From Ramicandelaber brevisporus (lineage: Eukaryota > Kickxellomycota > Ramicandelaberales > Ramicandelaberaceae), in assembly GCA_025201865.1 (NCBI GenBank), contig MU602768.1, positions 35,394-46,600 on the forward strand: a stretch of 11,207 nt of DNA. The letters are read 5' to 3'. A program made the position numbers and the translations under genes. Positions 6,039 through 11,207 of this stretch are shown piece after piece. Within the stretch, counting starts at the first letter, position 1. The number at the start of each line of letters is the position of its first letter. The notes under the pieces are model-generated. The model worked only from the letters and a program-made list of their open reading frames with translations, did not search any database and was not told the DNA's origin.

Positions 6039-7418
6039 ATGGCGTCTTTGAGCAGAACAGGCGCAGTGTTCACAAAGCACAAGAAGCCCGGCCTTGGACC
6101 TCGAGTACCAAAGCTCGATATTGGTATCCAACAGCCACAGCAACAGCAGCAGCAACAGCAGCAGCTCTTCGAAGATTCAGCACTTGGCCTCAACAGCGGA
6201 AACAACAGTAGTGGTAGCACCAACTCTCGTGTTGCATCTTTCACTGAGATTGGTTTGGCAACTGGCTCTGATGCATACGGTCGGCGGTCAAGTGCTGAGC
6301 CTTCAGTCGCGGGCTTGGGTCCGCTGGTTATTGGAATAGGAGGTGGTGGTAGCAGTGGTCAAAGCACGGCAGCATCGGTGGGCACTATGCACAGCAATGA
6401 TAGTGGTTTGATTTCAGCAAGTTCAGTCGGCTCATCATCGTCCAGAACGGCATTTGGCAGTATCGCGGACCCTAGCGGCTTGGGCGGCGAGCCAATCAAG
6501 CTCTCGCTGGATCTGTTTGAGCTGCGTGAGCACATTGGTGAAGGCTCGGTCGGCGTTGTCAAGCGCGCCGTGTACCTGCCAACCAGCAAAGTTGTCGCCA
6601 TCAAGAAGGTATCCGTTGACGACAACCCTGAAACTCACAAGCAGCTCAACCGCGAACTGTCCATTCTGCTCCTGTGCAAGTCCTCCTACATTGTACCGTT
6701 CTTTGGCTGGTTTATCGACAACACTGACAACTCACTGTACATGGCCATGGAGAACTGCGGCGGTGGCTCACTGCATGCAATCTACAAGCATCTCGACGAG
6801 CATCACGGCGGCAGACGTATTGAAGAGCCCGTGCTGGGCAGGATCACGTTTGCAGTCGTCAATGCGCTGATTTATTTGCGTCAACAAAAGTTCATCCACC
6901 GTGACATCAAGCCCTCGAACATTTTGGCAACCAGCAGAGGCGAGATTAAACTGTGCGACTTTTCTGTATCGGGTACCCTTGAGAATTCAATCGCCAACAC
7001 GTTTACGGGCACCTCGGCGTACATGTCCCCCGAGCGGATTCAAGGTGCGCCATACACATCGAAATCGGACATTTGGTCTCTTGGATTGACACTGCATGAG
7101 TTGGCTAATGCGCGTTTCCCGTTCCCACCAGATGGTTCTGCGCGTGAGTTGGCTGCGTTCGAGTTGATTCAGTACATTACATGTTCGCAAATCCCGCCAT
7201 TGTTGTGTGCTGACGACCCTGTGCAGCCTGGTGATGCTGGCAAGCCGCGGTATTCGAGAGAAATGTGCGCGTTTGTAGCAATGTGTATAGCGAAGCGACC
7301 AGATGATCGCCCTGTGGTCAATGAACAATTGCTGTCGCATCCGTTCTTGGTCAGGGCTGCCAATACGCCAGTTGACATGCAAAAGTGGATTGAGACCGTT
7401 TGGGGCCTCTCCGATTAA
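6039..7418 (+). CDS. MAP kinase kinase, most like the Mkk1/Mkk2 (cell-wall-integrity) class, with DFS in place of DFG
   Basis: 459 residues, no intron needed. The N-terminal 155 residues are low-complexity: a basic stretch KHKKPGLGPRVPKLDI (14-29) that could be a MAPK docking site, a polyglutamine run (31-42), then Ser/Gly-rich sequence. The kinase domain spans about 160-440: glycine loop GEGSVG (167-172), VAIK lysine Lys189, helix-C Glu206, HRDIKPSN (Asp289, Lys291, Asn294), and SPE (330-332). MAPKK identity comes from SVSGTLENSIANTFTGTSAYMSPERIQG-type activation-loop spacing, with Ser317 and Thr321 at the two phosphorylation positions. IYKHLDEHHGG, VLGRI, FTGTS, LAAFELIQYI and the ending VDM-WI-VW resemble Mkk1/Mkk2 more than Ste7 or Pbs2. 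These kinases dual-phosphorylate a TEY-type MAPK. Residues 307-309 read Asp-Phe-Ser rather than Asp-Phe-Gly, which is unusual. Ste7-type assignment is the main alternative. The gene is convergent with the STE12-like gene. Confidence 0.93.
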   Translation: MASLSRTGAVFTKHKKPGLGPRVPKLDIGIQQPQQQQQQQQQLFEDSALGLNSGNNSSGSTNSRVASFTEIGLATGSDAYGRRSSAEPSVAGLGPLVIGIGGGGSSGQSTAASVGTMHSNDSGLISASSVGSSSSRTAFGSIADPSGLGGEPIKLSLDLFELREHIGEGSVGVVKRAVYLPTSKVVAIKKVSVDDNPETHKQLNRELSILLLCKSSYIVPFFGWFIDNTDNSLYMAMENCGGGSLHAIYKHLDEHHGGRRIEEPVLGRITFAVVNALIYLRQQKFIHRDIKPSNILATSRGEIKLCDFSVSGTLENSIANTFTGTSAYMSPERIQGAPYTSKSDIWSLGLTLHELANARFPFPPDGSARELAAFELIQYITCSQIPPLLCADDPVQPGDAGKPRYSREMCAFVAMCIAKRPDDRPVVNEQLLSHPFLVRAANTPVDMQKWIETVWGLSD

Positions 7419-7627
7419 TATCTATTCTTCCTCCACCTCCTTTTTTCTTAAACACCCTTAATTACTTCCATTACCCTCTTTTCTATTCTTTAATTAATAC
7501 CGTATAGTCCCATTACAATCGGCTGAATCAGTGAGTGAGTAAATGGGTATATAGACGTAATTAAAAAAGTAACGAAAGAACCGATTATAAAACAGATTGA
7601 GAAAGAAACTGCAATTTTATAGGGGGA

Positions 7628-10213
7628 TTAATACGGATTCGCATTAAACGACAACGTAGTGGCGGTGGAGGCAGCAGCAATCATGGCTGCTGTTTGGTCA
7701 CGAGCAGCATTGCGTGCAGCACGGGCAGATTCCTTGTTGCCAGGGAACTGATGACGGCCAACGTGGGCCATCATGTTATCCTTACGAGAAAATTGGCGTC
7801 CGCAGCCCTCAACCGGACACTTGAATGACTGAGTCTTCGTATGGATGTTCATGTGGCGCAGCAAATGAGTGCGACGAGTAAACGCACGATTGCAGCCAGC
7901 AACATTGCAGATAAATGGATGCGGCTTGTCATGACCGTGAATAGGATCATCAGATTCATCATCAGACGCCACAGACGGCGCAGCTGAACCTAGATCAACG
8001 CTCTTACGGGAGCTGGATGGCAAAGGTAGTAGCTCCACAACAGCAGAAGCAGGTACAGAAGCAGAGGCAGAGGCAGCATCGGCGGAGGAAGTGGCAGGAG
8101 CCTTGGTATCGATCCAACCGTTGACCGGGTCAAAAGCCAATCCAGACAAGGCAAAGATCGACTCGTCCGCACAAGTCACGCGGCGGTGTTCTCCATCGCC
8201 AGCATGGTGCAGTGTACCGCTCTTGTAAAACTGCATTGGACGGCCACAGCCAGAGAGAGTCTGGCGGTCAGCAATCTCGGCTGGCATTGGCAGGAACTGC
8301 TTGTGCGGTGGCTGGTGGCTAACAGGTGAGGCCTCAGCAGATGTGGCGCTTGGCGACGAAGCACGCACCACATCAAAGAGACTGTGGCTAGTGGTGTTGG
8401 TGTTAGTGAGCATGCAGGCAGGATCCAGGTTGTCGTTATGGGCAGTGCGGGTTGGTGAGACAACAGCACTGCTCGACGAAAGTGGCGACCAAGAGCCGGC
8501 GCTAGTCGCTTGCGGCCAGTCCAGAGCAGAGGGAGCCAGGGCCAAGGGCAGGCTGAGGATATCTGAGATGGAGGTGGCAACTGTGGCTGGTGCATTGACT
8601 GGCGAGTTCAAGCTGGACAGAAGATGGTGGAACTCGACATCAAACGAGGGAACAATGGTCTCAGGAACTGGAACTGGGCTTGACGCAGGGACATTGATTG
8701 CACCGTCAAAGTCAATTGGCTGGGAGCGAGCGCTGTGCATTGGGATGGTTGACACGCTTGGGAGAGAGAGCGTGTTAACAGGACCAGCGGTGTTTGCAGC
8801 GGCAGTGGCGGTGGTGGGTGTGGCAAAGAGTTGCGGGAGCGACGTGCACGAGAAGGCACTAGTCGACAGCAGTCCCGGAACAGATTCGGCATTGCCAAAC
8901 AGAGAAGCCAGCGCATCGACCTCGATGGCCGGTGGTTGCGGTGGCTGCGGCGAGTGTTGAACTGCGGCGTCCATGTTGTGTAACAGCTGCTCAAGGAAGT
9001 TCGAGGAGTCAGCAGTTGGCACGGTAGAGGCCGGGGGAGGAGTCGCCGTGGAGGTTGTGGAGGAAGCGGGCGAAGCAAGGCTGGCAGTAGCCAAAGCATT
9101 GGCATCAGCACCAACTTCCACGAAGACTGCGCAGCGAGGGGCAGCAGAGTCGGTGGATGCAGCGGATGGACGGCGATTGTGGCGCTGGAGAGCCTCAATA
9201 AACAGCTCGTCATGGTCTACATTCTCCCAGAAGTAGACCTTCTGCTTCTTGCGGTAGCGCAGACACTTGTTAGTAGCCAAGAACTCCATGAGCTCGCAGC
9301 CAGGCTCGACTTGGATGCAAGCTTGACCAACACGGAGAGTGCGCAGGTCAGAGAACAGAGCCTCGTTCAGCTTGCGGCGGTTAAGAATCTGGCGACGAAT
9401 GGCAGGCAGTGCGGCAGTTCCAGACTCGTTGGCAGCGGCGGATACAGTGATGCTTGGAGTGGACTGTTGATTCGATCCACTACTGCGACGGAGCTTGGAC
9501 AGCGGCGCAGCATCGTACTGGACGCGGAATGTGAGAATCTTGGCAATATCCAGCGCGGTGATGTAAAAGCGGCCCTCCCACTTGACACAATGAACGGTCT
9601 CGTCATCAGCATCAATGCGATAGCGGACAATGTTGGTGTCACCAGTGCACAGGGACGGGGCGGTGCGCATGAAGCGGAGCAGGCCATCCAGCTGGTTCTC
9701 GTTGGCGGCCAGCTGGATATCGCGCTTGACAGAGCGGACTTGGCACTCCGGTGTCTTGGATTGACTTGAGTGCTTGTTGTTTGGTTTTTGTTGATATTGT
9801 TGTTGATATTGTTGTTGATATTGGAAGGATGGATGTTGAGGGATTACGCTCGCAGGCGCCATGTATTGTGCCGTCACTGCTACGGCTGCAGGCATCATCA
9901 CAGAAGCTGCTACTGCCGCCATGGGTGTGGGATGGAGGGCTAGTGGAATGGGCAGCACACCCAAGGATGTGGCGGTGGTGGTGGTATTGGTTGTGGCAGG
10001 CTGTTGTGACGGAATGACGGAGGTGCTGGTAGGCGACGAGGATGCGGCGGCCATTGTAACTGCGAATGCTGCTGCTGCTGCTGCGTCAACAGAGAGAGGC
10101 AGCAGAGACGGCTCGACGGCGGCTGCGAGCGGGATACTATTCGGCTCATCATCCGTGGACATGGCTATGTCATCGTCCACGGCTGCTTCGGCGGAGCAAG
10201 TACCAAATGACAT
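7628..10213 (-). CDS. STE12: STE12-like transcription factor with STE domain and two C2H2 zinc fingers
   Basis: 861 residues from ATG at 10213-10211, the first ATG after an in-frame TAA (10249-10247). Order: Ala/Ser/Thr-rich start; Q-rich QYQQQYQQQYQQK (131-143) from a 12-nt DNA repeat; STE domain at about 165-345; long Ser/Pro/Ala-rich middle with many SP/TP sites; two C2H2 fingers. STE signatures are VKWEGRFYITALDIAKILTF, EALFSDLRTLRVG and CLRYRKKQKVYFWENVDHDELFIEAL. Fingers use Cys769/Cys774/His787/His791 and Cys799/Cys804/His817/His821, both CX4CX12HX3H. This is the layout of filamentous-fungal Ste12/SteA, nuclear activators of mating and invasive growth downstream of a Fus3/Kss1-type MAPK; Saccharomyces Ste12 lacks the fingers. 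A 35-40 residue Ser/Ala-rich insertion (about 243-278) interrupts the STE domain between its DNA-binding halves. Its DNA shows no good splice sites, so I keep it as coding. Confidence 0.93.
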   Translation of the reverse strand: MSFGTCSAEAAVDDDIAMSTDDEPNSIPLAAAVEPSLLPLSVDAAAAAAFAVTMAAASSSPTSTSVIPSQQPATTNTTTTATSLGVLPIPLALHPTPMAAVAASVMMPAAVAVTAQYMAPASVIPQHPSFQYQQQYQQQYQQKPNNKHSSQSKTPECQVRSVKRDIQLAANENQLDGLLRFMRTAPSLCTGDTNIVRYRIDADDETVHCVKWEGRFYITALDIAKILTFRVQYDAAPLSKLRRSSGSNQQSTPSITVSAAANESGTAALPAIRRQILNRRKLNEALFSDLRTLRVGQACIQVEPGCELMEFLATNKCLRYRKKQKVYFWENVDHDELFIEALQRHNRRPSAASTDSAAPRCAVFVEVGADANALATASLASPASSTTSTATPPPASTVPTADSSNFLEQLLHNMDAAVQHSPQPPQPPAIEVDALASLFGNAESVPGLLSTSAFSCTSLPQLFATPTTATAAANTAGPVNTLSLPSVSTIPMHSARSQPIDFDGAINVPASSPVPVPETIVPSFDVEFHHLLSSLNSPVNAPATVATSISDILSLPLALAPSALDWPQATSAGSWSPLSSSSAVVSPTRTAHNDNLDPACMLTNTNTTSHSLFDVVRASSPSATSAEASPVSHQPPHKQFLPMPAEIADRQTLSGCGRPMQFYKSGTLHHAGDGEHRRVTCADESIFALSGLAFDPVNGWIDTKAPATSSADAASASASVPASAVVELLPLPSSSRKSVDLGSAAPSVASDDESDDPIHGHDKPHPFICNVAGCNRAFTRRTHLLRHMNIHTKTQSFKCPVEGCGRQFSRKDNMMAHVGRHQFPGNKESARAARNAARDQTAAMIAAASTATTLSFNANPY

Positions 10214-10373
10214 TGCAACGATAGCGCACGTTTCACTGCTGGGTTGTTATGGGATAGATCGAGGCGGACTAGTAGTGGCGAAGCTTGACTGCAATCGAGA
10301 AGCTTCACGGTGTTTACGGGATTGGATCGAGTGGTTCGCTGAGATCGGCAGTGCTGTTACTGGTATTGCTACT

Positions 10374-10464
10374 GCTGCTGCTGTTGCTGCTGTTGCTGCT
10401 GTTGCTGCTGTTGCTGCTGTTGCTGCTGTTGCTGCTGTTGCTGCTGTTGCTGCTGTTGCTGTTC
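10374..10464. repeat. Nine-copy 9-nt array GCTGCTGTT (AACAGCAGC on the STE12 sense strand)
   Basis: TT dinucleotides recur every 9 bases from 10384 to 10456, so the array is nearly perfect. On the minus strand one frame would read polyglutamine, but that frame ends in TAG at the 3' side of the array and meets an upstream TAG near 10510 without an ATG. It therefore looks like an untranslated leader or promoter repeat rather than an exon. Confidence 0.9.
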
Positions 10465-10628
10465 GTTGGCTGACTGGCTAGTAGGAAGGAGGGGAGGGAA
10501 GGCGTGTAGACTCTACGAATACGAGTCTATGAAGGGAGCGGCGCTTGGAGGCAACCGCGGACGTCAGTAGTTGAAAAGCTTCTTCTGGTAGCAGAAAGAA
10601 AACGTTACGATTTGTGATTAACGTTTTT

Positions 10629-10669
10629 GTGGGTGTGTGTGTGAGTGAGTGAGTAGTGTGTGTGAGAGA
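10629..10669. repeat. GT/GTGA microsatellite
   Basis: GTGTGTGTGAGTGAGTGAGT-type sequence about 420-455 bp upstream of the STE12-like start. It reads as CA/CTCA on that gene's sense strand, matching the polarity of the other leaders. Confidence 0.75.
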
Positions 10670-11186
10670 TGGAGTGCGGGCTGGCGGGCGTTCAAAGAGC
10701 TTACGTCTGCGGCAAGTGGCTCAAAAGAAGACGGAAGATACCAAAACTCTATTATAAAGAATCGAAGAACTCGTGGGTCAGTTGGTGCGTGTGTGTAACA
10801 ACCTCCAGTCAGCGAGAGTGAGTGAGTGAGAGAGTGCTGCAGCAGAGGACGGAAAATGGAACAGAATAGAAGAACAAGAACAAGAACAAGAAGGACTGGA
10901 AGACTGGCGTGCGAGCGAGCGAGCGTGCGTATTCACAGCGGATGTTGGACAAAGGTGCGGCCTTTGTATTTTCAGCAACAGTCAGCATATTTTTGTTTTT
11001 GTTTGCCAAGAGCAAAGTCCGATTGTGGTGTGACATCACCATGATTCGGTCCCCCTTTCTAGTGTACAAAAGAGGCATATCACTGTGCATCGCGTGCTCA
11101 GACGGAGAGAGTGTGGCTTGAATACTGGACTCCATTATTGAACATTTACATCGAATTCGAACGAGGAATCCTTCATGAGAGCATTC

Positions 11187-11207
11187 ACACGCAACCTCAC
11201 AGACACA
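11187..11207 (+). promoter_or_regulatory. CA-rich, leader-like end of the window (possible plus-strand gene beyond)
   Basis: The final 21 bases on the plus strand are C/A-rich with almost no G, and a C5T3 string lies at 11051-11058. Plus-strand genes in this window have the same pattern before their ATG. This is inference by analogy only. Confidence 0.3.

Larger units (their letters stand above)
10214..11207. promoter_or_regulatory. Upstream region of the STE12-like gene; no gene supported
   Basis: An in-frame TAA at 10249-10247 closes the STE12-like frame. The region then holds a nine-copy GCTGCTGTT array, purine-rich stretches, a GT tract (10629-10669), GAGTGAGT runs (about 10813-10835) and AGAACA units (about 10865-10890). 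The short open frames here encode repeats or lack family-like sequence. From about 11050 the plus strand becomes leader-like (C5T3 at 11051-11058, CA-rich from 11187), as if a plus-strand gene starts beyond the edge. Confidence 0.5.

Noticed and set aside
9379-9486. In-frame intron within the STE domain
   Set aside because: No GTAAGT/GTATGT-like donor or branch site on the minus strand; the frame stays open, so a coding insertion is the simpler reading.
9861-10481. Plus-strand ORFs with Ala/Val or polyleucine ladders
   Set aside because: They read the complement of the STE12-like coding region and of the 9-nt array; the composition comes entirely from the repeats.
10809-11135. 108-residue minus-strand ORF beginning MESSIQATL
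   Set aside because: It has an ATG but no recognisable domain, and its second half is encoded by simple repeats; not enough to call a gene.
1-11207. tRNA, rRNA or transposable element
   Set aside because: A reading for tRNA B-box patterns, terminal inverted repeats, transposase or reverse transcriptase motifs gave nothing convincing on either strand.

Overview
The window looks like nuclear DNA of a fungus. It carries a STE12-type transcription factor (a fungus-specific family), a GEP4-type mitochondrial phosphatase (fungal/plant type, not the animal enzyme), an Scs3/FIT-family ER protein and a MAP kinase kinase, with compact spacing and a single clear intron. Reading frames are mostly unbroken, polyglutamine and Ala-Pro runs are frequent, and the leaders are rich in microsatellites. 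The fungal Ste12 plus C-terminal C2H2 fingers rules out Saccharomyces-like yeasts. I cannot fix the lineage from the sequence; an intron-poor early-diverging fungus (for example Kickxellomycotina) is a guess.

Layout, left to right. (1) The C-terminal end of an LTV1-type 40S ribosome biogenesis factor (+), cut by the window edge. (2) An FIT/Scs3-family ER membrane enzyme (-), convergent with LTV1. (3) A 375-bp divergent promoter with a seven-copy heptanucleotide repeat. (4) GEP4, a mitochondrial phosphatidylglycerophosphate phosphatase (+), whose first exon (1938-1992) is separated from the main exon (2120-2739) by a 127-nt intron. (5) A secreted Pro/Ala/Thr-rich low-complexity protein (+). 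(6) A small single-pass membrane protein of about 70 residues (-), unrecognised. (7) A long, repeat-rich divergent region of about 1.1 kb. (8) A MAP kinase kinase, most like the Mkk1/Mkk2 cell-wall-integrity class (+), with an unusual DFS in place of DFG. (9) A STE12-like transcription factor with an N-terminal STE domain and two C-terminal C2H2 zinc fingers (-), convergent with the kinase. (10) About 1 kb of upstream sequence with a nine-copy CAG/CAA-type repeat and no convincing gene.

Themes. Two lipid-metabolism genes (FIT/SCS3 and GEP4) share one divergent promoter. Two MAPK-pathway-type genes (MAPKK and STE12-like) lie tail to tail, although Ste12 classically answers to the Ste7 branch rather than Mkk1/2. 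Leaders show a strand-polarised pattern: the mRNA-sense strand carries CA/CT-rich tracts and a recurring C5T3-7 string. That same polarity at the extreme right suggests a plus-strand gene beginning just outside the window. I found no mobile element, RNA gene, CRISPR array or clearly new system. The most notable points are the DFG-to-DFS change, the insertion in the STE domain, the spliced GEP4 start and the shared leader architecture.
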